The notes: generated by a model from the sequence alone, not told the origin. A DNA stretch of 64,000 bases from Fibrobacter sp. UWH4 (GCF_900142475.1 NZ_FRAY01000002.1:552715-616714), one strand, 5' to 3'; shown: positions 8,370 through 17,548, numbered from the stretch's first letter. Numbers and translations are program-made.

Positions 8370-10196
8370 ATGTGCGGAATTGTTGGCTATATAGGTAAAA
8401 ATGATGCATTGCCGATTTTGATTGGCGGACTTAAGAAACTTGAATATCGTGGTTATGACAGCTCGGGTGTCGCCTTGATTGAAGACGGAAAAATTGAAAC
8501 GGTCCGTGCTTCCGGCAAGATAGCTGCCCTGGAAGACAAGCTGAAGAGCAAGCCTCTCCACGGTCATATCGGTATCGCCCACACCCGTTGGGCCACCCAC
8601 GGCGCCCCCACAGAACAGAACGCGCACCCGCACCAGAGCTTTGACGGAAACATCTCGATCGTGCACAACGGCATCATCGAAAACTACGCCATTCTAAAGA
8701 AGAAGCTCCAATCCGAAGGAATCGAATTCAAGTCCGAAACCGACACCGAAGTCGTCGCCCACTTGATTGCCCGCTACTACAACGGCAACCTCAAAGAAGC
8801 CGTCCTCAAGGCGATTTCCAAAATCGAAGGAACATTTGGCCTTGCCGTCATCTGCAAGAGCGAACCCGGCACCCTTATCGGAGCCCGCCGCGGATCTCCG
8901 CTCATTTTGGGCATCGGACAGGACGAATTCTACTTGGCCTCCGATGTTTCCGCAATTATCATGCACACGCAGAAGGTTGTCTACTTGGACGACAACGACA
9001 TCGTGGAAATCAAGGAAGACGGCTACAACCTGCTGAACACGCACAGCCAGCCGGTGCAACACGAAGTGCAGGATGTAGAATTTGACGCTGACGTTATTGC
9101 AAAGGGCGGATTTGCCCATTTTATGCTCAAGGAAATTTTCGAGCAGCCCGAAGTGCTCCGCAACACCATGCGCGGCCGCCTGCTGTACGCCGAAGGCAAC
9201 GCCAAGCTCGCAGGTCTCGACACCAACATCAAGGAACTGAGGAACATCAACCGTATCATTATTACCGCCTGCGGCACCAGCTACTACGCCGGTATGGTCG
9301 GCGAATACATGATCGAAGACTTGGCCGGCGTCCCGGTCGAAGTGGAATACGCCTCGGAATTCCGTTACCGCAACCCGATTATCAAGCCGGGCACGCTCGT
9401 TCTTGCCATTAGCCAGTCCGGCGAAACCGCCGATACGCTCGCCGCCCTTAAAGAAGCCCAGCAGAAGGGCGCTACCGCTCTTGCCATCTGTAACGGTGTG
9501 GGTTCTACCATCGCCCGCACAAGCGACGGCGGCGTTTACCTGCACGCAGGCCCCGAAATCGGCGTGGCAAGCACCAAGGCGTTCACCAGCCAGGTGACCG
9601 TGCTCGCCATGATTGCCCTTTTGCTTGGCCGCCAGCGCAGACTTTCTTTTGAAGCAGGCTCCGACATCGTGAAGGCCATGCAGGAACTCCCGGAACTCGT
9701 GGAGCAGACTCTCAAGCTTTCGGACCAGATTGCAGGCATCGCCAACAAGTACGTGAAGGCGAACAACTTCTTGTACCTGGGCCGCCACTTCAACTACCCC
9801 GTCGCCATGGAAGGCGCCCTCAAGCTCAAGGAAATCAGCTACATTCACGCCGAAGGCTACCCCGCCGCCGAAATGAAGCATGGGCCCATTGCCTTGATTG
9901 ACGAAAACATGCCGGTCGTGGTGATTGCCCCGAAGGACGCCCTGTTCGACAAGGTCATCAGTAACGTTCGTGAAATCAAGGCCCGTGGCGGCAAGGTGAT
10001 TGCCATCTCGACCGAAGACTGTCACCCGCTCGACGAAATTGCAGACCACCTGATCAAGGTTCCAAAAACCATCCCGATGCTCATGCCGATCGTGACTTGC
10101 GTGCCGCTCCAGCTGCTCGCCTACCACATTGCCGTGCTTCGTAGAAACGACGTGGACCAGCCAAGAAACCTCGCGAAGAGTGTCACCGTGGAATAA
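8370..10196 (+). CDS. glmS: glutamine--fructose-6-phosphate aminotransferase (isomerizing)
   Basis: 608 residues, the normal family length. It starts MCGIVGYIG; Cys2 is the N-terminal nucleophile of the glutaminase (class II Ntn) domain, residues 1-about 240. Two SIS sugar-isomerase domains follow (TACGTSYYAGMVGE, SQSGETADTLAALKEA). The C-terminus PRNLAKSVTVE is diagnostic. It makes glucosamine-6-phosphate from fructose-6-phosphate and glutamine, the first committed step to UDP-GlcNAc for peptidoglycan and LPS. AAAGGA lies 9 nt before the ATG. The GH57-like gene follows after 6 nt and may be co-transcribed. Confidence 0.97.
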   Translation: MCGIVGYIGKNDALPILIGGLKKLEYRGYDSSGVALIEDGKIETVRASGKIAALEDKLKSKPLHGHIGIAHTRWATHGAPTEQNAHPHQSFDGNISIVHNGIIENYAILKKKLQSEGIEFKSETDTEVVAHLIARYYNGNLKEAVLKAISKIEGTFGLAVICKSEPGTLIGARRGSPLILGIGQDEFYLASDVSAIIMHTQKVVYLDDNDIVEIKEDGYNLLNTHSQPVQHEVQDVEFDADVIAKGGFAHFMLKEIFEQPEVLRNTMRGRLLYAEGNAKLAGLDTNIKELRNINRIIITACGTSYYAGMVGEYMIEDLAGVPVEVEYASEFRYRNPIIKPGTLVLAISQSGETADTLAALKEAQQKGATALAICNGVGSTIARTSDGGVYLHAGPEIGVASTKAFTSQVTVLAMIALLLGRQRRLSFEAGSDIVKAMQELPELVEQTLKLSDQIAGIANKYVKANNFLYLGRHFNYPVAMEGALKLKEISYIHAEGYPAAEMKHGPIALIDENMPVVVIAPKDALFDKVISNVREIKARGGKVIAISTEDCHPLDEIADHLIKVPKTIPMLMPIVTCVPLQLLAYHIAVLRRNDVDQPRNLAKSVTVE

Positions 10197-10202
10197 AGTC
10201 CT

Positions 10203-12062
10203 ATGAAACCGTCTCTTTCGTTCGTCCTTCAGTTGCCTCCTTCGACGGCGTACGCCAAGCTAGATGCCGTGGCGGAAAACCTGCTTTCGGGAGTCCTTAT
10301 GGGCCTCGATTCAGGCAAGATGAACATTTCGCTGTTCATGGACGGACCGACACTGGAAACGGTTTGCAATGTAGCAGGTCCGCAGAAAATAAACAAGTTG
10401 CGCAATGCAATCGAGGACGGAAGCCTGGAACTGCTGGGCGGCGGATTTTACGACCCGATGTTGCCGCTTTTCCCGACCGAACTGCAATCCATGCAGCTGG
10501 AACAGCACGGAAATTTCCTGTGGAAACACTTCAAGGTCGAACCAACCGGCTACTTCAATACCTCGATGGTCTGGGAAATGGAAATGACCGACCTCCTGGA
10601 AGAGCACCGATTTGAATACGCCCTGGTACAAGAAGCATCGTTACAGGACGCCCTCGGACGCACGACACCCGTTTCGGGATGGTATTCCGTCGAAGACAAG
10701 GGGGCATTCCTCAAGATTGTCCCCATTTCGCAAACGCTTTCTCGAACCATTGCCGAAGATGACTTTCACTGGCCTGAAATTGCAGAGCCATACTGCCGAG
10801 GTGGAAAGACGGCGGTCATCGCCTTGGATATTCCACCGCAGCCGGGCGACATCATTCCTTTCTTCGAAAGGCTGATTGACTTCCTTGAAACGAATGAGCT
10901 CGAAACGAAGACCGTCGCAAGCGTCGTCAATGAACAGACCTCCGAAGGCCGAATCAGTTTTCTGCTTTCCGCCGGGCAAAAAATAGGGCTTCCTGCAACC
11001 GCCAAGACCTGTCGAGAACTTCTCGTAAAAAGGCCAGAGGTCAACCTGCTGCACAAGACGCTCCTTTCGCTTTACCACCGCGCCAAGGACACTCTGAAAG
11101 ACCACGAACTCAAAGAAATCTACCAGATGCTGATGCCCGCCATGTCGCCCATCTACTACCGCGATATGCAGGACTGCGAAGGGATGCGGACTCCCATGGT
11201 CCGCTGGTGGGGAGCTCGATTCCTGCTCCAGGTGGCAAATCGCCTGACAGAACTCGTGTCCTTTGACGGAATCCGGCTAGACATCGCAGACTTCATGCTT
11301 GACGGCCACAAGTACATCTGGGCGGAAAACCATTCCTACTCTTTCTTACTGGACTATTTCGGCGGCGGAATTCTTCGAATCCTGAACGCCAAGGATCCCG
11401 AAAACAACCTACTGAGTTCCTGGCGCGACGACGGAGAACCTGCGGTCGGTTTCCTCGACTTTGTTCTTCCGAACACGGAACAGAAGGCCTCCAAGCTCGA
11501 CCAGCTCCTTTCGGACCGCGAGGGGATTCTCGTAAGCCCGTTTGACTATCAGATCAAGCGACACGATGCTGGGACGGACATCCAGCTTCTCTCGGAACAG
11601 CAAGTCAAAATCGGCGATCAGAGCGGCATCCTTGAAGTCGAAAAGAATTTTGCCCTTTCGGCAACGGGTTCCGAATTCGAGCTGGAGTACAAGCTCAAGA
11701 ACAACGGTACTGCCGAGGCTAAAGGATTTTTCGGGACACTCCTCGAGACCGGCCTACTCGCCTGCGGAACAACGGACCGCGACATTCTCGTTGATGGCGA
11801 CGCCCTCAAGTTCAACTTCCGCGACCCCCTGATTTTCCCCGATGCAAGGCGGATCGAAATCAAGGACTCCGTTACGGATTGCCGCATCCGTCTTGATTTC
11901 GAGACCAGGACCTCGCTCCTGGTCGCCCCGATTTTCGGGGCATCCGCACTCGCTGCTCCCGAAGCATTGCAAGGCATCCGCATATTCCCCTTCTGGAAGC
12001 TTTCACTTGCAAGCCTCAACGAAACCGAATTCAAGATGACCGTCCACATTTCCAAGAGATAA
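10203..12062 (+). CDS. GH57-like protein with apparently lost catalytic motifs
   Basis: 619 residues. The N-terminal half lines up by eye with GH57 4-alpha-glucanotransferases: GPTLETV, GGGFYDPMLPLFPTE and VWEMEMTDLLEEHRFEYALVQE fall in the right order and spacing, and a C-terminal beta-sandwich (DUF1926-like, from about residue 340) follows. Three key elements look changed. The N-terminal HxHQP motif reads LQLPPS, the nucleophile Glu of the ERVW motif reads SMVW, and HDDGEK reads LDIPPQ. It may therefore be a binding or regulatory pseudoenzyme, or a divergent enzyme with moved residues. No signal peptide, so cytoplasmic. The gene is 6 nt after glmS and 3 nt before the STAS gene, suggesting one operon. 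Confidence 0.7.
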   Translation: MKPSLSFVLQLPPSTAYAKLDAVAENLLSGVLMGLDSGKMNISLFMDGPTLETVCNVAGPQKINKLRNAIEDGSLELLGGGFYDPMLPLFPTELQSMQLEQHGNFLWKHFKVEPTGYFNTSMVWEMEMTDLLEEHRFEYALVQEASLQDALGRTTPVSGWYSVEDKGAFLKIVPISQTLSRTIAEDDFHWPEIAEPYCRGGKTAVIALDIPPQPGDIIPFFERLIDFLETNELETKTVASVVNEQTSEGRISFLLSAGQKIGLPATAKTCRELLVKRPEVNLLHKTLLSLYHRAKDTLKDHELKEIYQMLMPAMSPIYYRDMQDCEGMRTPMVRWWGARFLLQVANRLTELVSFDGIRLDIADFMLDGHKYIWAENHSYSFLLDYFGGGILRILNAKDPENNLLSSWRDDGEPAVGFLDFVLPNTEQKASKLDQLLSDREGILVSPFDYQIKRHDAGTDIQLLSEQQVKIGDQSGILEVEKNFALSATGSEFELEYKLKNNGTAEAKGFFGTLLETGLLACGTTDRDILVDGDALKFNFRDPLIFPDARRIEIKDSVTDCRIRLDFETRTSLLVAPIFGASALAAPEALQGIRIFPFWKLSLASLNETEFKMTVHISKR

Positions 12063-12065
12063 CTC

Positions 12066-12755
12066 ATGAAGTCCGACCTGATAGACATCCAAGTAGAATC
12101 TCGTGGAAACGATGTTGAACTCACCCTATCGGGTTCGCTCGGCATAGCGCAACTTTCGGCCGTCAAGGAAAAGCTCGACATGCTTGTCGACGGGCCAGGC
12201 TGCTTTTTCTTCTTGAACCTGCAGAACGCCCACTTTACCAGCGACCATTACCTGAGCGTCTTCTTGGAGCTCCTAAACCGCGTCAAGTCGCAAAAATCGG
12301 CGCTAATCCTGATCTTCGATTCAGCTGAACTCTACGATTACTTTTCCAGGTACCTGAACATTTTCGAAATCTACGAAAACCGTAACGCCTACAAGAAATC
12401 GGGAACCAAGAAACAGTTACAGCAAATTGGCCTACATTACGGGCTCCGTTCCGGCATCACCATCAGTTCCGGAGTCGCGGTCGCCTTCCTTTCGCTCATC
12501 GTCGGTTGGATTGTTACTTTGTTAATAATCATCTCGACTCAGGGCCACGACCTCTCTGACAAGCAGGCCCAAATCATCGCGCTCCAGAACCAGAAGGAAC
12601 GCTATATCAAGGAAATCGACAAACTGGAATCCTCTATCGGGCCTCTCCGCAAGCTGGGCGTCGTACAGGATACGACCATGCTCAGCTCCTTTGGACTCAT
12701 CCAGGACTGGGTCGGTTATCTAGAATACCTCGAGAACACCCGACGTGAAAAGTAA
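12066..12755 (+). CDS. STAS-like domain protein with membrane segment and coiled coil
   Basis: 229 residues. Residues 1-110 have the strand-helix pattern of a STAS/anti-anti-sigma domain (VELTLSGSLGIAQLSAVKEKL, FFFLNLQNAHFTSDHYLSVFLELL). A single hydrophobic membrane helix lies at about 135-158 (SSGVAVAFLSLIVGWIVTLL), then a coiled coil at about 165-205. The last 11 bases overlap the lytic transglycosylase gene, which also starts with a membrane anchor and coiled coil, so the two products may pair in the inner membrane. A STAS domain tethered ahead of a membrane helix is unusual; the function is not known. Confidence 0.65.
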   Translation: MKSDLIDIQVESRGNDVELTLSGSLGIAQLSAVKEKLDMLVDGPGCFFFLNLQNAHFTSDHYLSVFLELLNRVKSQKSALILIFDSAELYDYFSRYLNIFEIYENRNAYKKSGTKKQLQQIGLHYGLRSGITISSGVAVAFLSLIVGWIVTLLIIISTQGHDLSDKQAQIIALQNQKERYIKEIDKLESSIGPLRKLGVVQDTTMLSSFGLIQDWVGYLEYLENTRREK

Positions 12756-13446
12756 CGTTCGCATTTCGAAACTTTCTCTTGCGATTATCCTGGTCCTCTG
12801 TTTCGGAGCTCTCGGACTATTCGTGTCTTACTGGTTTTCGAGGCAGGCCGAAATTAAGGAACTCGCCAAGCAGGAAACGCTGTTGCGTGGCGAGCTCGAC
12901 CAACTGAGTGTCTGGGGGAAATGGACCGTCGATTATGTCAAAATCAACAAGGCGCTAGCCCATCTTTCCAAAAACCGCCTGACAGAGGAACAGCGGGAAA
13001 TGCTGACAGAACAAATCTGGCAGATTTCACGATCCTATGCGACCGACCCGCTCCTGATTCTCTCGGTCGTTGCCCAGGAAAGCCACGGCAACCCCAATGC
13101 CCGCGGGCGCATGCAATCGGGAGCCTATTCCGGAGCACTGGGGCTAATGCAAATCAAGCTTGAAACCGCCAAGAAAATGGGCGCCCATTTTGGACTGCAT
13201 ATCGAAACCGAAGAAGACCTCCTCAAGCCAGAAATCAACGTGACCGTCGGCACTGCCTACCTAATCCGACTGATTTCAAAATACGGCAACTGGAAGGACG
13301 CCCTTATTGCGTACAACCTTGGACACTCCGCCGTTGACCGTATGCTGGAATCGGGCAAGCCTCTACCGACAAAATATTACGAGCACGTCATTTCCAAATA
13401 CCGCAAACTGACCGGAATCGATTTTTTGGAGACGAGCAGTCCATAA
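12745..13446 (+). CDS. membrane-anchored lytic transglycosylase (SLT domain)
   Basis: 233 residues from GTG 12745, inside the end of the preceding gene. N-terminal membrane anchor (LSLAIILVLCFGALGLFVSYW), short coiled coil, then an SLT domain: catalytic Glu in VAQESHGNPNA, GALGLMQI, and AYNLG near the end are the family motifs in order. It should cleave the glycan strand of peptidoglycan to 1,6-anhydro products in the periplasm. The 11-bp overlap with the STAS gene implies translational coupling. Confidence 0.88.
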   Translation: MKSNVRISKLSLAIILVLCFGALGLFVSYWFSRQAEIKELAKQETLLRGELDQLSVWGKWTVDYVKINKALAHLSKNRLTEEQREMLTEQIWQISRSYATDPLLILSVVAQESHGNPNARGRMQSGAYSGALGLMQIKLETAKKMGAHFGLHIETEEDLLKPEINVTVGTAYLIRLISKYGNWKDALIAYNLGHSAVDRMLESGKPLPTKYYEHVISKYRKLTGIDFLETSSP

Positions 13447-13484
13447 CAAGCGACCACCGGTATACAACATTCTCCGTATTTTGC

Positions 13485-13490
13485 TACATT
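13485..13490 (+). promoter_or_regulatory. -10-like box TACATT just before the TolC-like gene
   Basis: TACATT ends 6 nt before ATG 13497 and there is no Shine-Dalgarno sequence. A start of transcription about 7 nt downstream would fall on the ATG, so the mRNA may be leaderless. Confidence 0.4.
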
Positions 13491-13496
13491 TATGTT

Positions 13497-14858
13497 ATGT
13501 TCCGTATTGTGGCATTCCTGTTGATGGCGTCCATGGCGCTTGCCGGTGAAGTCCGGTACGACCTGACTCGCTTTGTCAACGAAGGCCTTGCCGCCAATCC
13601 GCAAATTCAGGAACTCAAGCACGGAGCCGAAGCCAAGAAAAATCAGCTCGGCAAGCTCAAGTCCGAAGCGATTCTCCCGACATTCTACGTCACGATGATG
13701 GTAGGCCCCGCTCCCGGCCTAAAAAACGAGCTACAGGACGGAGACACCGTAGAAGTTTACGATTTCTCAAGAATGGGCCCCTTCTGGGGCGTCGAAGCCA
13801 AGTTTATCCAGCCCCTGAACCTGGGACAGTATCGCGCAGGCAAGATGGCGATCGAAGCGGATATCCAGCAAAAATCATTTGACATCGAAAACAACATCCA
13901 CAAGAAGGATGTCGAACTACAGACTTATTACTACAACTACCTTCTCGCCCGCGAAATGATCCGCCTTGCAACGGACGCCCAAAAGAAAGTGGACGAAGCC
14001 TACGAAAAGTTGGAAGAAGCCCTAGACGATGACGACCCGAACGTATCGCAGATGGACCTCCTGAACCTCAAGGCAAAAATGCATACCGTCAAGGAAGGAG
14101 TCACCGAAGCGAACCTCGGCATGAAACGCGTGATGCTAGCGATCCGTTTTTCATTGAACCTGCGTGAAGAGGACTCTTTTGCAACTGAAGATTCCGCCCT
14201 GACACCGCGATCGGAAACACTTCCCACCCTCGAAGAAGTCCGAAACCTGACCGTCCAGCACCACCCGGAACTGAGACAACTTTCGGCAGGGCTCCGTGCC
14301 CGTCGCCTGCAACTGGACCTCGCCGAAGCGAAACTCGCCCCCGAATTCTTTATCATGGGCCAGGTACAATACGTCAAGAGTTGGGCAGGAAACCGTAGCG
14401 TCATGCAGAAGGACGCCTTCGCCGAAGATGCAGTCAACAAACTGGACGGGCTCATCGGACTTGGCGTGCGCTACAACCTGAATTTCTGGAAAAGCTGGGA
14501 AAACTACCGCTCCGCCCGCACCGACCTGCGCGGGCTCCAACTCAAGGAATCCTACGCCACGAACGGCCTCATGAGCCAGGCCGAAGAACAGTATTACCAG
14601 GTTGTCACCGCCAAGGAAAAGATGGACGCCCTGAAAGAAAGCCTGCGCGCCTCGGAAGGAATCCTGAAGGGCGCCGCCATGAAATATGATTTGGACAAGT
14701 CGCAGACAAGCGGACTGGTTTCGGCCTACACTCAGAATGTAACGATGCAGAAAGATTACTATTTTGCCGTATGCAAGTACAACGTGGAATTTGCGCAGCT
14801 GATTGCAAAGATGGGAATGTCGCTGAACGATTTCCACACGATTTACATGAATCAGTGA
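13497..14858 (+). CDS. TolC-family outer-membrane protein
   Basis: 453 residues. Sec signal peptide (MFRIVAFLLMASMALAG), then the two-fold repeat of long helices seen in outer-membrane efflux proteins: heptad-rich helices at about 115-220 and 320-430, with NPQIQELKHGAEAKKNQL and HPELRQLSAGLRARRLQLDLAEAKLAPEF as the two corresponding repeat starts. Such trimers form the outer-membrane duct of RND, ABC or MFS exporters. No adaptor or pump is next to it; the downstream partner is a MlaC-like protein 22 nt away, so the pair may serve lipid traffic instead. That is inference from context. Confidence 0.8.
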   Translation: MFRIVAFLLMASMALAGEVRYDLTRFVNEGLAANPQIQELKHGAEAKKNQLGKLKSEAILPTFYVTMMVGPAPGLKNELQDGDTVEVYDFSRMGPFWGVEAKFIQPLNLGQYRAGKMAIEADIQQKSFDIENNIHKKDVELQTYYYNYLLAREMIRLATDAQKKVDEAYEKLEEALDDDDPNVSQMDLLNLKAKMHTVKEGVTEANLGMKRVMLAIRFSLNLREEDSFATEDSALTPRSETLPTLEEVRNLTVQHHPELRQLSAGLRARRLQLDLAEAKLAPEFFIMGQVQYVKSWAGNRSVMQKDAFAEDAVNKLDGLIGLGVRYNLNFWKSWENYRSARTDLRGLQLKESYATNGLMSQAEEQYYQVVTAKEKMDALKESLRASEGILKGAAMKYDLDKSQTSGLVSAYTQNVTMQKDYYFAVCKYNVEFAQLIAKMGMSLNDFHTIYMNQ

Positions 14859-14880
14859 TTAAAGTTTAATGGAGGTAAGC

Positions 14881-15459
14881 ATGTTCAAGAAGATTTTGGT
14901 TACGGTAGCCTGTGTTTCGTTAATGGCCTTTGCCGCCGAAGACCCCGTCGCGGCCATCCAGAAAAAGGACTCCGAATTGCAGACCCTTTTGAAGAAATCC
15001 AGCAGGAACACCAAGGAAACCGAACGAGTCAAGAACCTTCTGAACGATTCGTTCGACTTCGCCCTTCTGGCAAAGAAATCCCTTTCGGCAAATGACTGGA
15101 AAGCTCAGGACGCCGCCTCGCAGGATAAATTCGTAAACGAATTCCAGCGCATGGTCAGAAACTCCAGCGCCAAGCGCCTGGAACTGTACCGCGCCGATTC
15201 CACCATTTACGAACCCGCCAAGATGAAAGGGGACAGCGAAGCTCGCGTCGTAGCCCACCTCTGGAACAAGGGGAAGGAATCGGTCCTTGAATACAAGATG
15301 ACCCTTGTCGACGGCAAGTGGAAAGCTTGGGACCTCGTCATTGACGACCTTTCGACCGCCCGCAACTACAAGGAACAGTTCAGCCAGATTCTCAAGAACA
15401 AGAGCTTTGCCGAACTGATCGACATCATCAGCAAGAAGGCTGACGAAACGGAGAAGTAG
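14881..15459 (+). CDS. MlaC/Ttg2D-like phospholipid-binding protein
   Basis: 192 residues from ATG 14881 (GGAGG at 14871-14875). Signal peptide MFKKILVTVACVSLMAFAAE, then the MlaC (toluene-tolerance Ttg2) pattern: SFDFALLAKKSL, QDKFVNEFQRMVRNSSAKRL, and the C-terminal WKAWDLVIDDLSTARNYKEQF block. MlaC shuttles phospholipids between the outer-membrane complex and the inner-membrane MlaFEDB transporter. No other mla gene is in the window. The upstream TolC-like gene is probably co-transcribed. Confidence 0.8.
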   Translation: MFKKILVTVACVSLMAFAAEDPVAAIQKKDSELQTLLKKSSRNTKETERVKNLLNDSFDFALLAKKSLSANDWKAQDAASQDKFVNEFQRMVRNSSAKRLELYRADSTIYEPAKMKGDSEARVVAHLWNKGKESVLEYKMTLVDGKWKAWDLVIDDLSTARNYKEQFSQILKNKSFAELIDIISKKADETEK

Positions 15460-15463
15460 CTCC

Positions 15464-16357
15464 TTGATCTGGCTCCTGGGCGTACTCTGTGCATTGGCGC
15501 TAGTCGCCCTATTTTTCCCGTTTGTTTTCTGGATTGATTTCGGTGCGGATTTTAACGAGGTAAACGCGCGCGTTTGCCTTTACAAGAAGGTTCTCGGCTC
15601 TTTCAGTAAAAATTTCCGCAAGGAAGCGAGCGACCGTTCTCGTGATGACACACGCAAAGATGTGCCAGAAAAACAATCTGCAACACAAGTGGACACGGAC
15701 AAGGATTCCGTAGGTGAAGCGTCTACCGCCACGCCAGCTGCACCGGTAGAAAAAAAGGACACTCCCAAGCAGACTGAAGAAAAAACGGAAGAACCGACAG
15801 AAACGAAAGCAACTGCCGAAACGGTTGCAGAAAAGGACGAGAAAGAAAATATCAAGAAAGAATCGAACGAAGTTGAATCAAATGAAACTGAGTCTAAAGA
15901 AAAGCGGTCCCTTACCGACAAGGAATTCTGGACGCTTCTCCTGACCCCCGAATTCGACTCCCGCGCCTGGTGGTCTGTACGCCACTGGATGTCCGCCTTG
16001 TTCAGGCTCTTCCGCGTCCGTTTCGTAGATTGCTTTGTCGAGGGTTTCCGTATGGAATACCACCACATGGGATACGCCGCCGCTCTGAACGGATTCCTCA
16101 AGAGCTATCCCTACATTGGCAACTGGGACTTCCGCATGGACTGGACTCGCGACCATGATCCACGCATCGAAGGACACGTACGGATTTCGGTAAACCTGTG
16201 CCGCATTCTTGGACTTTCGATCGCGACGCTCTTTTACGGAGGCATTGTCGCCTGGAGCTTCTGGCGTCGACGCTCACACATACTCAAGACCGGGGAACTC
16301 CCCGAACTCGGATTCATCCGCGGCAAGATTGTAAAAATGATGATGGAGGATAACTGA
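15464..16357 (+). CDS. membrane-associated protein with acidic/Lys-Thr-rich linker, unknown function
   Basis: 297 residues from TTG 15464. A membrane helix at the N-terminus (LLGVLCALALVALFFPFVFWI) is followed by a low-complexity linker (about residues 50-145, rich in Glu, Lys, Thr), then a conserved-looking C-terminal part with paired Trp residues (RAWWSVRHWMSALFRLF) and a second membrane helix near residue 250. The short N-terminal strand pattern resembles DUF2953-type proteins, but I cannot confirm that. It overlaps the pseudouridine synthase gene by one base (TGATG). Function unknown. Confidence 0.6.
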   Translation: MIWLLGVLCALALVALFFPFVFWIDFGADFNEVNARVCLYKKVLGSFSKNFRKEASDRSRDDTRKDVPEKQSATQVDTDKDSVGEASTATPAAPVEKKDTPKQTEEKTEEPTETKATAETVAEKDEKENIKKESNEVESNETESKEKRSLTDKEFWTLLLTPEFDSRAWWSVRHWMSALFRLFRVRFVDCFVEGFRMEYHHMGYAAALNGFLKSYPYIGNWDFRMDWTRDHDPRIEGHVRISVNLCRILGLSIATLFYGGIVAWSFWRRRSHILKTGELPELGFIRGKIVKMMMEDN

Positions 16358-17061
16358 TGCCCGCATTGACCCTAGATAGACTGCTAGCCTCCCTCGGTTT
16401 CGGCTCTCGCAAAGAATGCCGCGCGCTCGTCCGCATGGGCGTAGTCGAATTGAACGGCGCCGTCCAGGAAGACCCCTTCGTGGAATTCAAGGAACGCCCC
16501 GAAACCATCACCGTAAACGGAGAAGAAATTCCGACCATCGAAAAGCTCTACATCATGATGGACAAGCCGCTGGACGTAGAATGCAGCCATAACGCCCGCG
16601 ACCACCAGTCCGTGTTTGAACTGCTCCCCGACCGGTTCTCCGCCATGGGAATCCAGACCGTGGGGCGCCTCGATGCGGATTCCTCGGGCCTACTGCTTTT
16701 CTCAAACCAGGGCGACTTTATCCACAAGGTGGAAAGTCCCAAGAAAGGCTACCTGAAGCAGTACAGGGTAACGCTTGCGCGGGAGTTCACCGATAAACAG
16801 ATGACCGAATTGCTGAACGGCGTAATGCTCAAGGACGAACGGCGTCCGGTGCTTGCACGGGACATCGTGATCGATGGAGATTCGGTACTGATTTCTATTG
16901 GCGAAGGACTGTATCACCAGGTGCGTCGCATGTTCGCCGCCGTAGGCAACCACGTGGAAACCCTGAAGCGCGAAGCCATCGGCCCGGTGGTGCTGGACCA
17001 GACGCTCGGCAAGGGCGGGTGGCGCTACCTGACCGAAGAAGAAGTCGCGGCACTTTCGTAA
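16357..17061 (+). CDS. rsuA: RsuA/RluB-family rRNA pseudouridine synthase
   Basis: 234 residues, close to E. coli RsuA. An N-terminal S4 RNA-binding domain (RLLASLGFGSRKECRALVRMGVVELNG) is followed by the catalytic domain with GRLDADSSGLLLFSNQGDF, where the Asp is the catalytic residue, and KQYRVTL. GEGLYHQVRRMFAAVGNHV is the family's RNA-binding segment. It converts a uridine to pseudouridine in ribosomal RNA; whether the target is 16S (RsuA) or 23S (RluB/E) cannot be told by eye. The start codon overlaps the upstream stop. Confidence 0.88.
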   Translation: MPALTLDRLLASLGFGSRKECRALVRMGVVELNGAVQEDPFVEFKERPETITVNGEEIPTIEKLYIMMDKPLDVECSHNARDHQSVFELLPDRFSAMGIQTVGRLDADSSGLLLFSNQGDFIHKVESPKKGYLKQYRVTLAREFTDKQMTELLNGVMLKDERRPVLARDIVIDGDSVLISIGEGLYHQVRRMFAAVGNHVETLKREAIGPVVLDQTLGKGGWRYLTEEEVAALS

Positions 17062-17091
17062 AGCTTTCACCCCAGCAGATTCATTCCCTCT

Positions 17092-17125
17092 TAAAAAGAG
17101 AAGCCCCGACTAAAAGTCGGGGCCT
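17092..17125 (-). terminator. intrinsic terminator between convergent rsuA and HU genes
   Basis: GCCCCGAC (17103-17110), loop TAAAA, GTCGGGGC (17116-17123). On the minus strand the stem is followed by TTCTCTTTTTAAG, so it best serves the HU gene; it may also stop rsuA transcription. Confidence 0.8.
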
Positions 17126-17158
17126 TAAATTCTCGGCAATATTTTAGCAGGCTAGATT

Positions 17159-17548
17159 CTATTTCGATTCGGTATCGGTCGGGGTTTCCTGCGACTGGAC
17201 GGCAATCATCACGTCGCTACCTTCGGATTCCAGCTTGGCGTTCACGCCTTCGACAATCGCCTCGAGAGAATTGATTTTGTCCTTGATGTCGTTGCTGAAC
17301 TTGAACGAAGGGACCATACGTTCTTCGATCAGGACCGTTTCTCCCGTACGAGGATTACGAGCCGGGCGCGCCTTGCGCGGTTTGCAGGCGAAAGTGCCAA
17401 AGCCACGAATTTCGATGGTGTTGCCCTCTATCAGCTTTTCGGCCAAAAGGTCGAGAAACTGCTCGATAACGGTCTTTATGTCGTTGCGCACAAATCCAGT
17501 GGACTTGGCGATCTCTTGAATCAATGCTTGTTTAGTTATATTTGCCAC
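17159..17548 (-). CDS. HU/IHF-family DNA-binding protein with acidic tail
   Basis: 129 residues from GTG 17548. Residues 1-92 are a complete HU/IHF fold: TKQALIQEIAKSTG, EGNTIEIRGFGTF, and the DNA-binding arm ARNPRTGE with the intercalating proline. About 37 extra residues follow (LEAIVEGVNAKLESEGSDVM...), mildly acidic and Gln/Thr-rich, unlike the 90-residue classic form. It bends and compacts DNA as a dimer. The gene ends at a shared bidirectional terminator. Confidence 0.93.
   Translation of the reverse strand: MANITKQALIQEIAKSTGFVRNDIKTVIEQFLDLLAEKLIEGNTIEIRGFGTFACKPRKARPARNPRTGETVLIEERMVPSFKFSNDIKDKINSLEAIVEGVNAKLESEGSDVMIAVQSQETPTDTESK

Noticed and set aside
8694..10127. 477-residue minus-strand frame opposite glmS
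   Set aside because: Shadow of glmS, which is unambiguous.
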